A stretch of 64,000 nucleotides of DNA from Martinezella rhizogenes (GTDB lineage Bacteria; Pseudomonadota; Alphaproteobacteria; Rhizobiales; Rhizobiaceae): positions 1,116,001 to 1,180,000 of the forward strand of contig NZ_JUHG01000011.1 of NCBI RefSeq assembly GCF_000799715.1. The letters are read 5' to 3'. Positions 42,614 through 50,643 of the stretch are shown here, piece after piece. The translations under genes were made by a program, and so were the position numbers. Below the pieces are notes generated by a model. That model saw nothing but the letters and a program-made list of their open reading frames with translations, did no database searches and was not told the origin of the DNA. Each line of letters opens with the position of its first letter. The first letter of the stretch is position 1.

Positions 42614-43813
42614 CTACCGCCCGGTCACCTGAACCTCTTGCGTGAACGTCCAGCTTGGCTTGCCCCATTCCGGGGGCAACGGCGGGAATGGCGCAGCCCG
42701 CCGGACGCCGTCGGTGACGGCCTCGTCCAGTTCAGGAATACCTGAACTCCGCGCCACCGAAAGGGAAGCCAGTTCGCCACTCGCGCCTATTGTCAGGCGC
42801 ACGCGCACCGTTATGCCCTTTTCATATTTCGAGGACAGACGGACGGCGCGGCGAATACGAGCCTGGACCTTGCCCGGATAGTTGGCAACGGCCGCACTGC
42901 CAGAACCTGTGCGGCGTGCATTCGACAGCGAATTCGTATCGGACTGTGAGGTCTCGGTTCCTTCAACAGAACCCTTCTTCGAATCCTGCTGATTCTCGCC
43001 ATTGGAACCGGTCTTGACCTTTGCAACCTTTGGCACAGGCTTTTTGACGATTTCCTTCGGCTTCTCCTGGCGAACGGGCTTCTCGACGGGAGTGACGACT
43101 TCGGGCGTCGGCTCAACGGGCTGCACGGTCTCCGCCGGCTGCACGACCGTCGTCTCGGCGGGCGCTTGCGTTGCAAGGACCTGCTGCTGCTCGGTCGGCT
43201 GAACCACCTCCGCCATTTCGGCCGGCTGCACTTCCGTCTCAGTAGGCTGAACGGCTTCCGCTTCAGCCGGCTGAACCTCCGCCGGCTTGACTTCCGTCGG
43301 CTGCACCGTTTCCGGCTGCACAGCCTCCGCCGTTACCTCTTCAGGGGGCTGCTTTGGATTTTCTTCGCCTACCGCCATCTGGTCCGCATCAGAATTGCCG
43401 ATCATCACGACGCTGACGGCGCTCCCTGCCTCTTCTAGGGCAACGTCTTCCGGCGGCACGACTGCAAACAGCAGCACCGCGGCAACCACCGCGAGGTGAA
43501 AGAGGCAGGAACCGATGCAGGCCAAGGTGATACGCTTCTTGCCCGCCGAAAGGACGTGGCTCAGCTTCTCCGCCGACAACATATCCATGAGCGGAGGCTC
43601 GGAAGCATCCGGCGCAGGCTCGGTCGGGTGAGCGGGATAGGAGTCGATCTGGGTGAAGCGGCTGTAATGCGATACCGCCTCGGCGGTCGGCGGACGCGGC
43701 AGGCCGTCGAGGTCGGTCAACTCGTGACCTGGAAGCACACTCGGATAGTTGTCATTCAAGCCATCGCCGGAGCGGCGGCGTTCGATGGAAACCTTGACCG
43801 AGCGGGGTGCCAT
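42614..43813 (-). CDS. tonB: TonB energy-transducing protein
   Basis: Protein of 399 residues that couples the proton gradient to outer-membrane siderophore and haem receptors. A long cytoplasmic N-terminus (about 1-92) precedes one membrane helix (ITLACIGSCLFHLAVVAAVLLFAVV), a Pro/Glu/Val-rich periplasmic spacer with repeated VQPxE units (about 155-255), and the C-terminal TonB domain (YPGKVQARIRRAVRLSSKYEKGITVRVRLTIGASGELASLSVARSSGIPELDEAV). The long N-terminus is typical of rhizobial TonB. It follows a periplasmic protein gene by 4 bp and lies next to hmuPSTUV. Confidence 0.92.
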   Translation of the reverse strand: MAPRSVKVSIERRRSGDGLNDNYPSVLPGHELTDLDGLPRPPTAEAVSHYSRFTQIDSYPAHPTEPAPDASEPPLMDMLSAEKLSHVLSAGKKRITLACIGSCLFHLAVVAAVLLFAVVPPEDVALEEAGSAVSVVMIGNSDADQMAVGEENPKQPPEEVTAEAVQPETVQPTEVKPAEVQPAEAEAVQPTETEVQPAEMAEVVQPTEQQQVLATQAPAETTVVQPAETVQPVEPTPEVVTPVEKPVRQEKPKEIVKKPVPKVAKVKTGSNGENQQDSKKGSVEGTETSQSDTNSLSNARRTGSGSAAVANYPGKVQARIRRAVRLSSKYEKGITVRVRLTIGASGELASLSVARSSGIPELDEAVTDGVRRAAPFPPLPPEWGKPSWTFTQEVQVTGR

Positions 43814-43817
43814 GGCG

Positions 43818-44273
43818 TCAGCCTTCGAAGGGAACGGAAAGCTGGGAGCGTGTCGTCAAGGCGGCCTTGCAGGCGCCCGCAGCCGGGCCATCGCAGACCG
43901 GCGTATCGTTGACGATGATGCGGCTGACGCTTTCGCACTTCACGCCGGGCATATCGAATTGCCGCACCCGCTTCTTGCCAATCGGCAGGTCGCGGAAGTC
44001 GAGAACGGTGACGCGGTCGACAGCATTCTTGTCGTTGAAGAAGGCAAGCTCGAAAGAGATCTTGCTGATCGGTGTCGCCAGCTCGTTTTCCGCGACGAAG
44101 GTCATCATGCAGCCCTTCTGGGACGGCGCCAGCGCGTTGAGTTCGACGTTGAGCTTCTGCGTATTCGTTGCTGGAACCGGGGCCGCGACCGCATCCTCGG
44201 CGAAGGCCGGGGCACAGGACGCCGTGGCAAACAGCCCGCCGGCGGCAACGGCCAAAATCGTCTTGGTCAGCAT
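43818..44273 (-). CDS. Periplasmic protein upstream of tonB
   Basis: Exported protein of 151 residues with a signal peptide (MLTKTILAVAAGGLFATASCAPAFAED, cleavage after AFA). The mature part has four Cys (GCMMTF, VKCES, VCDG, GACKA) likely forming two disulphides, and a beta-rich pattern. ATG 44273 has GGGAG 8 bp upstream; TTG 44279 is less likely. Function unknown, but it is cotranscribed with tonB and shares the RirA-type control region with hmuP, so a role in haem or iron uptake is probable. Confidence 0.78.
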   Translation of the reverse strand: MLTKTILAVAAGGLFATASCAPAFAEDAVAAPVPATNTQKLNVELNALAPSQKGCMMTFVAENELATPISKISFELAFFNDKNAVDRVTVLDFRDLPIGKKRVRQFDMPGVKCESVSRIIVNDTPVCDGPAAGACKAALTTRSQLSVPFEG

Positions 44274-44356
44274 CAGCAATCACTCCCGAAATGTCTCTTG
44301 GCGAACGCAAAGCGAGCATTGGATGCCAACGCGTGCACCACCTAAAATTTTAAACT

Positions 44357-44371
44357 TGACTCCAACAGTCT
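44357..44371. promoter_or_regulatory. Near-match IRO box, tonB-hmuP control region
   Basis: TGA-CTCCAACAG-TCT differs from TGA-N9-TCA at the last base. It overlaps CTTGACTC, which could be the -35 element of the rightward hmuP promoter. The same AACTTGACTC word recurs inverted at 44404-44413. Confidence 0.45.
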
Positions 44372-44394
44372 TCTATTGCGTCTTTATGAAACCA

Positions 44395-44409
44395 TGACTA
44401 TGTGAGTCA
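44395..44409. promoter_or_regulatory. Exact IRO (RirA-type) box, tonB-hmuP control region
   Basis: TGA-CTATGTGAG-TCA matches the RirA consensus TGA-N9-TCA. It overlaps the inverted TTGACTC word that would form the -35 element of the leftward promoter for the periplasmic protein and tonB. Position between two divergent iron-uptake units fits iron repression of both. Confidence 0.65.
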
Positions 44410-44444
44410 AGTTAAATCTGGCCGGAGCACCCCTTCGGTCCCCC

Positions 44445-44645
44445 ATGAATTTTCAGGCAAAACCAAGCAGGATGATTGCTGAGAAGCCCCCAATACAGCG
44501 GATGCCGCCAGCGGCCGCACCGCAAATTAGAATGGTCGAGAGCACGGATATTTTCCGGGGCCAGACTGAAATCATGATCAGGCATGAGGGCGTCATCTAT
44601 CGGATGAAGATCACGCGCCAAGGCAAACTCATTCTCAACAAATAG
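44445..44645 (+). CDS. hmuP: Haemin uptake protein HmuP (HemP family)
   Basis: Small protein of 66 residues. The C-terminal half, DIFRGQTEIMIRHEGVIYRMKITRQGKLILNK, is the HemP/HmuP signature (xLFxGxxExxIxHxGxxYRLxxTRxGKLILTK). HmuP in rhizobia is a coactivator needed for haem receptor expression. The start is uncertain as no clear ribosome site precedes 44445; ATG 44472 is an alternative that keeps the domain. First gene of hmuPSTUV; hmuS begins 9 bp after its stop. Confidence 0.88.
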   Translation: MNFQAKPSRMIAEKPPIQRMPPAAAPQIRMVESTDIFRGQTEIMIRHEGVIYRMKITRQGKLILNK

Positions 44646-44654
44646 GCATAGCAG

Positions 44655-45710
44655 ATGACCGAGACGACCCGACCCACCCCCGCCGCCATCCGCGCCTTCC
44701 GCGCCGAGAGTTCAAAAATGCGCGAGCGCGATATCGCCGCTCGCCTGGGCGTTTCCGAAGCCGCGCTGGTCGCCGCCGAAGTCGGCATTTCCGCCATTCG
44801 CATCGATGCCGACGCCAATCGCTTCCTTGAACGCATCGCCTCGCTCGGAGAAGTCCTGGCGCTATCGCGCAACGAGAGCGCCGTGCACGAGAAGATCGGC
44901 GTCTACGAAAACATCAAGTCGGGCGTACAGGCCGCCATCGTGCTCGGCGAGAACATCGACCTGCGCATCTTCCCGAAGCGTTGGGCGCATGGCTTCGCCG
45001 TCACCAAGACGGACGGGGACCAGCAGAAGCTCAGCCTGCAATTCTTCGACAAGGCCGGCGACGCCGTACACAAGGTGCATCTGCGCCCCGCCTCCAATGT
45101 CGAGGCCTATCACGAGATGGTCGCAGCCCTGCGGCTCGATGACCAGTCACAGGAGCTGATCGAAGACCTCTCTGGTCCCGACAATGGCGCGATCGACGGC
45201 GATATCAGCCGCGACGAGTTGCGCGACCATTGGAGCCGCATGACGGATACGCATGAATTCTTCGGCATGCTGAAAAAGCTGAAGATCGGCCGCCAGGCGG
45301 CGATCCGCGCCGTCGGCGACGACTACGCCTGGAAGCTCGGGACAGGTGCTGTCGCCGAGATGATGCATGCCTGCGTGCGCGAAGGCCTGCCGATCATGTG
45401 TTTCGTCACCAATGAAGGCACCGTGCAGATCCATTCCGGCCCGATCATCAACGTCGCGACCATGGGGCCCTGGATCAACGTCATGGACCCCACCTTCCAC
45501 CTGCATCTGCGCCAGGACCACATCGCGGAAGCCTGGGCCGTGCGCAAGCCGACCAAGGACGGCCACGTCACCTCGTTCGAAGCCTATAATGCAAAGGGCG
45601 AGATGATCATCCAGTTCTTCGGCAAGCGGAAGGAAGGCTTCGACGAACGCCGCGACTGGCGCGCCATCATCGAGAACCTGACACGGGCTGACGCCAGCGT
45701 CGCCGCCTGA
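44655..45710 (+). CDS. hmuS: Haem-handling protein HmuS
   Basis: Cytoplasmic protein of 351 residues of the HemS/ChuX family with two structural repeats (each with an R-x-x-RD-IAARLGVSEAALVAA-like opening and a heme-binding sheet). Late segments GLPIMCFVTNEGTVQIHSGPIINVATMGPWINVMDPTFHLHLRQDHIAEAWAVRKPT are typical. It accepts haem from the importer and passes it on for degradation, possibly to the HmuQ-like protein. hmuT follows by 10 bp. Confidence 0.92.
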   Translation: MTETTRPTPAAIRAFRAESSKMRERDIAARLGVSEAALVAAEVGISAIRIDADANRFLERIASLGEVLALSRNESAVHEKIGVYENIKSGVQAAIVLGENIDLRIFPKRWAHGFAVTKTDGDQQKLSLQFFDKAGDAVHKVHLRPASNVEAYHEMVAALRLDDQSQELIEDLSGPDNGAIDGDISRDELRDHWSRMTDTHEFFGMLKKLKIGRQAAIRAVGDDYAWKLGTGAVAEMMHACVREGLPIMCFVTNEGTVQIHSGPIINVATMGPWINVMDPTFHLHLRQDHIAEAWAVRKPTKDGHVTSFEAYNAKGEMIIQFFGKRKEGFDERRDWRAIIENLTRADASVAA

Positions 45711-45720
45711 GGATCGAGCC

Positions 45721-46653
45721 ATGACGATATTGACCAATATCAAGCGCATCAAGCCGTGGGAAATCGCGCTGACCGCCGTGGTGATGATCCTGCCGCTGGT
45801 GCCCGTCAGTCCGATCAAGGGTGATTACAGCCTTGTCCAGCGCGCCCATGCGGCCGAGGCGCCGAAGATCGACACGTCACGGCTCGTCTCGGTGGGCGGC
45901 GATGTCACCGAGATCATCTACGCGCTCGGCGAGGAAAAGCGGCTCATCGCCCGCGATTCCACCAGCAATTATCCGGAAGCAGCAGTCAAGCTACCCGATG
46001 TCGGCTATATGCGCGCGCTGTCGCCGGAGGGCATCCTTGCCGTCAATCCGACCGCCATCATCGCCGTCGAGGGCTCCGGCCCGCCGGAAGCACTCGCCGT
46101 GCTGCGCAATGCCAGCCTGCCCTTCGAGACCGTGCCGCAGACCTACGACCGCGACGGCATCCTGAAGAAGATCGATGTCGTCGGCTCGCTGCTCGGCGTG
46201 CCGGGCAAGGCAAAGGCGCTGGAAGGCAAGGTCGCCGCCGACCTCGACGCCGCCATCGCCAACTCCGAAAAGCGTCCGGAAGCCGAGCGCAAGCGCGTGC
46301 TCTTCATTCTGAGCAATCAGAACGGCAAGATTCTCGCCTCCGGCGATAACACCGCCGCCAATGGCATCATCAAGCTCGCCGGCGCGATCAACGCGGTCGG
46401 CGGTTTTTCCGGCTACAAGCCGCTGACGGACGAAGCGATCATCGAGGCCAAGCCAGATGTCATCCTGATCATGGACCGCGAAGGCCCGCTGTCGATGAAG
46501 GACGAGGATCTGTTGAAGCAGCCGGCGATTTCGCTGACGCCCGCCGCCAGCCACAGGGCAATCGTCCGCATGGACGGCTTGCACCTGCTCGGCTTCGGGC
46601 CGCGCACCGCTAGTGCCGTGCGCGAGTTGAACGCGGCGATCTACGGAGGCTGA
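45721..46653 (+). CDS. hmuT: Haem ABC transporter substrate-binding protein HmuT
   Basis: Periplasmic haem-binding protein of 310 residues with an unusually long leader (MTILTNIKRIKPWEIALTAVVMILPLV, cleavage near AHAAEA at about 42). The mature domain has RLVSVGGDVTEIIYALGEEKRLIARDSTSNYPEAAVKLPDVGYMRALSPEGILAVNPT, the class III cluster A-2 fold, with Tyr in the DVGYMRALSPE loop as a candidate haem ligand. Its stop overlaps the hmuU start region. Confidence 0.92.
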   Translation: MTILTNIKRIKPWEIALTAVVMILPLVPVSPIKGDYSLVQRAHAAEAPKIDTSRLVSVGGDVTEIIYALGEEKRLIARDSTSNYPEAAVKLPDVGYMRALSPEGILAVNPTAIIAVEGSGPPEALAVLRNASLPFETVPQTYDRDGILKKIDVVGSLLGVPGKAKALEGKVAADLDAAIANSEKRPEAERKRVLFILSNQNGKILASGDNTAANGIIKLAGAINAVGGFSGYKPLTDEAIIEAKPDVILIMDREGPLSMKDEDLLKQPAISLTPAASHRAIVRMDGLHLLGFGPRTASAVRELNAAIYGG

Positions 46654-46654
46654 T

Positions 46655-47764
46655 GTGGCGCTTAGCGAGGTCGTGTCGGGGTTTAAGCACATATCGCACG
46701 GAACAGCGCGCCGGCGCGAGGGTGACCGCACCCTGCTCGCCCTCCTCGTCCTCGCCGGCCTGGCGGTCGGCTCCTTCCTTGCCTTCGCCTTCTCGATCAC
46801 CATGGGCGCATCGAATGCCTCGATCGTCGATGTCATCTCCACCGTGGTCGGCAGCGGAACGGACAGTGCGCTCAGCAGCCGCGACCGCATCATCATCTTC
46901 GACATCCGCCTGCCCCGCGCCATCCTCGGCTTCCTGATCGGCGGCGGCCTTGCCGTTTCCGGTGCGGTCATGCAGGGCCTGTTCCGCAATCCGCTGGCCG
47001 ATCCCGGCCTGATCGGTATTTCGGCCGGCGCCAGCCTCGGCGCAGTCGGCATGATCGTCCTCGGCGCTGGCGTCCTCGCGCCAGTCGCCCAGCTTTTCGG
47101 CATCTTCGCCCTACCGATCGCCGCCTTCATCGGCGGCCTTGTCACGACGATCGTCCTCTACAAGGTGGCCACTAGGCATGGGCAGACGTCGATCGCGACC
47201 ATGCTTCTGGCCGGCATCGCCATCGGCTCGCTGACGCTGGCGGCAACCGGCCTGCTGATCTACATGGCCGATGACCGGCAGTTGCGCGACCTCACCTTCT
47301 GGAGCATGGGCTCGCTCGCTGGTTCGACCTGGAGCAAGGTCGCCTCCGCCGGCCCGATCATCGTCCTTGCCATGCTGCCATTGCCGTTCATGGCGCGCGG
47401 CCTTAATGCGCTGACCCTCGGCGAAGCCGCGGCTTTCCATATGGGCATCGGCGTTCAACGCCTGAAGAATATCGCCATCGTCAGCGTTGCCGCTGCGGTC
47501 GGCGCATCCGTTGCCGTCAGCGGCGGTATCGGCTTTATCGGCATCATCGTGCCGCATATCCTGCGCATGGCGATCGGCCCGGACCATCGTTTCCTGCTGC
47601 CGGCCTCAGCCCTGCTCGGTGGCTCTCTGCTGCTGATCGCCGATGTGGTTGCCCGCACCATCGTCTCACCAGCCGAACTGCCGATCGGCATCATCACCGC
47701 CGGTGTCGGCGGGCCGTTCTTCCTGTGGATGCTGCTCCGTCAGCGCTCGCGCCTCAGCCTGTGA
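46655..47764 (+). CDS. hmuU: Haem ABC transporter permease HmuU
   Basis: FecCD-family permease of 369 residues with about ten helices (ILGFLIGGGLAVSGAVMQGLFRNPLADPGLIGISAGASLGA is the family hallmark; GGIGFIGIIVPHILRMAIGPDHRFLLPASALLGG near the end). The start is a GTG at 46655, with GGAGG about 6 bp upstream. The ATG two bases earlier (46653) is in another frame and gives an unrelated peptide. Overlap with the hmuT stop suggests coupling. Confidence 0.92.
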   Translation: MALSEVVSGFKHISHGTARRREGDRTLLALLVLAGLAVGSFLAFAFSITMGASNASIVDVISTVVGSGTDSALSSRDRIIIFDIRLPRAILGFLIGGGLAVSGAVMQGLFRNPLADPGLIGISAGASLGAVGMIVLGAGVLAPVAQLFGIFALPIAAFIGGLVTTIVLYKVATRHGQTSIATMLLAGIAIGSLTLAATGLLIYMADDRQLRDLTFWSMGSLAGSTWSKVASAGPIIVLAMLPLPFMARGLNALTLGEAAAFHMGIGVQRLKNIAIVSVAAAVGASVAVSGGIGFIGIIVPHILRMAIGPDHRFLLPASALLGGSLLLIADVVARTIVSPAELPIGIITAGVGGPFFLWMLLRQRSRLSL

Positions 47765-47771
47765 GTTCTCG

Positions 47772-48563
47772 ATGATCGACGTCTCCAATCTTTCCGTCCG
47801 GCTTGCCGGCAAGACAGTCGTGCAGGACGTCACCTTTACCGCAGAACCTGGCGCGCTGACGGCAATCTGCGGACCGAACGGTTCTGGCAAGACGACGACC
47901 ATGAAAGCCATTTCCGGCGAACTTGCCTATCAGGGGTCAGTGCGCCTCAATGCAGCGGAGATCGGCAGCCTCCAACCGTGGCAACTGGCGGAAACGCGCG
48001 GCGTGTTGCCACAGACGAACGCCATCTCTTTTCCATTCACCGTCCGCGAAATCGTTCGCATGGGCCTGACGACCGGGCGCAACCGTCATCCCGAACAGGC
48101 CGACCGCATCGCCGCCGACGCGCTTGGCTCCGTCGACCTCACCGGTTTCGAGGGGCGTTTCTATCAGGAGCTTTCCGGCGGCGAGCAGCAGCGCGTCCAG
48201 CTCGCGCGGGTGCTGTGCCAGATCCCTGAGCCGGTCATCGACGGCAAGCCCTGCTGGCTGCTGCTCGACGAACCGGTCTCCAGCCTCGACATCAGCCACC
48301 AGTTGACGATCATGACGCTTGCCCGGCATTTCTGTCAGCGCGGCGGCGGCGTCATTGCCGTGATGCACGATCTCAACCTTACCGCGCTTTTCGCCGACCA
48401 GATGGTACTGCTCAAGAATGGGCAATTGACGGCAGCCGGCCCGGTAGCCAAGGTGCTGACAGACCGGCATCTGCTGGATGTTTTCGGCTGTGCGCTAAGG
48501 GTCAACCGCGTTCCCACCGACGGCGCTCCCTTCGTCCTTGCCCACAGCGCTCTTACCGACTGA
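47772..48563 (+). CDS. hmuV: Haem ABC transporter ATPase HmuV
   Basis: ATPase of 263 residues. Walker A is GPNGSGKTT (about 35-43), signature LSGGEQQRVQLARVL, Walker B WLLLDEPVSSLDISHQ, switch His in VMHDLNLTALFADQ, all as in haem/siderophore import ATPases. ATG 47772 begins MIDVSNLSVRLAGKT; frames starting at 47643 overlap hmuU. Last gene of hmuPSTUV. Confidence 0.92.
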   Translation: MIDVSNLSVRLAGKTVVQDVTFTAEPGALTAICGPNGSGKTTTMKAISGELAYQGSVRLNAAEIGSLQPWQLAETRGVLPQTNAISFPFTVREIVRMGLTTGRNRHPEQADRIAADALGSVDLTGFEGRFYQELSGGEQQRVQLARVLCQIPEPVIDGKPCWLLLDEPVSSLDISHQLTIMTLARHFCQRGGGVIAVMHDLNLTALFADQMVLLKNGQLTAAGPVAKVLTDRHLLDVFGCALRVNRVPTDGAPFVLAHSALTD

Positions 48564-48585
48564 ACTCGCTTTCGTTGCAACGTCT

Positions 48586-48611
48586 GGAACCTTTCGTTGC
48601 ATCGCCGCGTT
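48586..48611 (+). promoter_or_regulatory. EcfG-type promoter of DUF883 unit
   Basis: GGAAC-N17-CGTT matches the general stress response consensus (GGAAC-N16/17-CGTT). It lies 135 bp upstream of the DUF883 gene, in a gap that has no other use. Confidence 0.7.
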
Positions 48612-48745
48612 GTTGACGGGTGACCCGGATCGATTTTCTGCGCGCCTGAGGGCGCAACATGTCTTGCAGCATTCGGTCATCGCAACAGCCAGCGCGTCTT
48701 CCAGACGCCAGGGCAAAGACGCAAACGATGCAAGGGAGAAAGACC

Positions 48746-49096
48746 ATGGCCACATCCATCCTCCATTCGGCGAAAACCAAGCGCAATGGCAGCAGCCTGC
48801 ACGATATGGAAACCAGTATTGAGGACCAGATCACACATCTGCGCGACGAGATTGCCGCCTTTGCCAAGATCGTCGGTGAAAGCAGCGCCAAGCAAGGTGA
48901 AACGATGCGCGCCCGCGCGGAGACCGGCTTGGAAGATCTGACGGTACGCGGCGAAGAACTGCTGCGCGAACTCCAGCACGGCTATGCCAAGGGTTCACGC
49001 GAAGTGCGCAGAACCGTCCGGCAGCATCCGGTCGCAACCGTCGGGGCCGCCGCTGTTTTCGGTCTCGCAATCGCTCTGCTTCTATCCCGCCGTTAA
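48746..49096 (+). CDS. DUF883 (ElaB/YqjD)-family membrane-anchored protein
   Basis: Protein of 116 residues: a soluble, heptad-rich helical region (about 15-85, SIEDQITHLRDEIAAFAKIVGES ... RGEELLRELQHGYAKGSREVRRTVRQHP) and one C-terminal membrane helix (VATVGAAAVFGLAIALLLSRR). This is the ElaB/YqjD layout; E. coli relatives are stationary-phase, ribosome-binding inner-membrane proteins. ATG 48746 has AAGGGAGAA upstream. An EcfG-type promoter and a partner membrane gene 9 bp downstream place it in the stress response. Confidence 0.85.
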   Translation: MATSILHSAKTKRNGSSLHDMETSIEDQITHLRDEIAAFAKIVGESSAKQGETMRARAETGLEDLTVRGEELLRELQHGYAKGSREVRRTVRQHPVATVGAAAVFGLAIALLLSRR

Positions 49097-49105
49097 GGAG
49101 CCGCG

Positions 49106-49510
49106 ATGCTCGCTCCAATCCTCAGCCTGTTGATGTCAGGCACACTGAGCCGTACCGTTGCGCGGACCAAGCGCAACGGTATTTTTGTCGCCATCGCCGC
49201 GATCCTTCTCCTGACGGCCTATGGCTTCGCGCTGATCGCCGCTGCCATCTGGATGGCAACCATCTATGGCGCCGCCGTTTCGGCACTATTGATCGCGGCC
49301 GGTGCATTGCTGCTCGGCCTCATCGTCCTCGTCATCATGGCGATCCTCAACAAGCAGGAAGAGCGCCGCGCCCGTGAACGCCGCGCCTCATTGGAATCCA
49401 TGGCTTTCGCTGCGCTGGGTCTTGCAAAGACGCAGCCAATGCTCACCGCCGCCATCGCCACGGCACTGGTGTTCGGCAACCTGTTTGGAACGAAGAAACG
49501 GGATGATTGA
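49106..49510 (+). CDS. Small membrane protein, partner of DUF883 protein
   Basis: Protein of 134 residues with two central hydrophobic helices (GIFVAIAAILLLTAYGFALIAAAIWMATIYGAAVSALLIAAGALLLGLIVLVIMAIL), a charged helix (NKQEERRARERRASLESM), and a weaker C-terminal hydrophobic segment. It resembles the phage holin/DUF1469 (YqjE-like) type that accompanies YqjD-like proteins. Cotranscribed with the DUF883 gene and presumably stress induced. Function unknown. Confidence 0.78.
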   Translation: MLAPILSLLMSGTLSRTVARTKRNGIFVAIAAILLLTAYGFALIAAAIWMATIYGAAVSALLIAAGALLLGLIVLVIMAILNKQEERRARERRASLESMAFAALGLAKTQPMLTAAIATALVFGNLFGTKKRDD

Positions 49511-49561
49511 GCGCGGTCCATCCGACCGATAGAGTTCGCAACTACGCACGAACGCTTAAGT

Positions 49562-49601
49562 AAGCAGCCCGCACCATCATGAGTGATTGTGCGGGCTGCT
49601 T
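49562..49601. terminator. Bidirectional terminator between DUF883 unit and ecfG
   Basis: Perfect 13-bp arms AAGCAGCCCGCAC / GTGCGGGCTGCTT around a 14-base loop, between converging genes (stops at 49510 and 49608). Confidence 0.75.
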
Positions 49602-49607
49602 GCAATC

Positions 49608-50159
49608 TCAGAAAGCAAACGCCTTCGAGGTCAACGGCGCGGAGGTGGCGTCTGGGCCAAAATCGGCCTCGCCGGTAATCTGCAGTACTTCTTGCAGGCG
49701 CTGGCGGGCGCGATTGACGCGGCTTTTGATGGTGCCGACGGCACAACCACAGATCTCGGCGGCCTCCTCATAGGAAAAACCGGAGGCGCCGACAAGAATG
49801 ATGGCTTCACGCTGATCAGGCGGAAGCTGATCCAGCGCCTTGCGAAAATCCTGCAGGTCGAGTGCACCATATTGGGAAGGATGCGTCGCCATCGATTCGG
49901 TGAAGAAGCCGTCGCTGTCCTGTACCTCGCGGCCGCTCTTGCGCATCTGGCTGTAAAGTTCATTGCGCAGGATGGTGAAGAGCCAGGCCTTCATGTTCGT
50001 GCCCATCTCGAAATGATCCTGCTTCGCCCAGGCTTTCATAATGGTGTCCTGCACGAGATCGTCGGCGCGGTCGTGGCGACCGGTCAAGGAGATGGCGAAG
50101 GCACGCAGGCTCGGCAGGGCAGCCAGAAGTTCGCGCTTGAAGCTCGGTTGCTGTTCCAT
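49608..50159 (-). CDS. ecfG: General stress response sigma factor EcfG (RpoE2/SigT)
   Basis: ECF sigma factor of 183 residues. Region 2 (LPSLRAFAISLTGRHDRADDLVQDTIMKAWAKQDHFEMGTNMKAWLFTILRNELYSQMRKSGREV) and region 4 (ALDQLPPDQREAIILVGASGFSYEEAAEICGCAVGTIKSRVNRARQRL) match EcfG. It is held by NepR and released when phosphorylated PhyR binds NepR. The nepR gene lies 11 bp upstream and phyR is divergent, the standard alphaproteobacterial layout. ATG 50159 begins MEQQPSFKREL. Confidence 0.93.
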   Translation of the reverse strand: MEQQPSFKRELLAALPSLRAFAISLTGRHDRADDLVQDTIMKAWAKQDHFEMGTNMKAWLFTILRNELYSQMRKSGREVQDSDGFFTESMATHPSQYGALDLQDFRKALDQLPPDQREAIILVGASGFSYEEAAEICGCAVGTIKSRVNRARQRLQEVLQITGEADFGPDATSAPLTSKAFAF

Positions 50160-50170
50160 GACGCTTCCCC

Positions 50171-50377
50171 TCAATCGGAGACTTTTGCGGAAGCCAAGCG
50201 TTCAACCTGATCCAGTTTCTCGAGCAGGTCGAGAAAGCGATCGGGGATAGCCTCATCCTGCACCGCAGCGTAGAAGGAGCGTAACCGGTTTCCGATCTGA
50301 TTGTTAGGGTCGAGAATATCGGCGGCGCGTAGATCAGCGCGGTTCCGATCCGCTTCCTCTTGATTCTGGATGGTCAT
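50171..50377 (-). CDS. nepR: Anti-sigma factor NepR
   Basis: Small protein of 68 residues with the NepR core IGNRLRSFYAAVQDEAIPDRFLDLLEKLDQ, the two helices that clamp EcfG or the PhyR sigma-like domain. Disordered ends flank it. The start is either ATG 50377 or, seven codons further upstream, ATG 50398. Cotranscribed with ecfG, which follows by 11 bp. Confidence 0.92.
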   Translation of the reverse strand: MTIQNQEEADRNRADLRAADILDPNNQIGNRLRSFYAAVQDEAIPDRFLDLLEKLDQVERLASAKVSD

Positions 50378-50520
50378 TTGGCCTGCTCGCTTCCGCATTT
50401 TCTGGCGTTCATGGGTCGGGTGCGCCTATATGCCCTGGTCGGGATGACCAGTCCGCCTCGCCCGCGTCCGCTTCGAGCCGAAATCGGAGGAGGATGAAAC
50501 CAACTGTTCGTTCGCAGGGT

Positions 50521-50545
50521 AATGCCATTGCCTAAAAAAAGTTCC
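50521..50545 (-). promoter_or_regulatory. EcfG-type promoter of nepR-ecfG
   Basis: Read leftward: GGAAC-N16-CATT, one base off the consensus CGTT. It would autoregulate the sigma factor unit. It is back to back with the phyR promoter, and the two GGAACTTTTTT words form an inverted repeat. Confidence 0.6.
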
Positions 50546-50553
50546 GGTGTAGA

Positions 50554-50578
50554 GGAACTTTTTTACCAAGCTGGCGTT
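50554..50578 (+). promoter_or_regulatory. EcfG-type promoter of phyR
   Basis: GGAAC-N16-CGTT, an exact match to the general stress response consensus, 66 bp upstream of the phyR start. Confidence 0.8.
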
Positions 50579-50643
50579 TCTCTATCATTGCAGCTCGGAG
50601 GCTGTGTTTCAATTAGGAATTGATTAAAAGGCGGGAGCCATTA

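Noticed and set aside
43060..43350. Repetitive Pro/Glu/Val-coding stretch as a possible DNA repeat array or CRISPR
   Set aside because: It is the degenerate VQPxE spacer of TonB, in frame, with irregular unit length.
46653..46937. ATG start at 46653 for the gene after hmuT
   Set aside because: It opens a different frame giving a Ser/Pro/Arg-rich peptide. The GTG at 46655 with GGAGG upstream gives the full FecCD-type HmuU.
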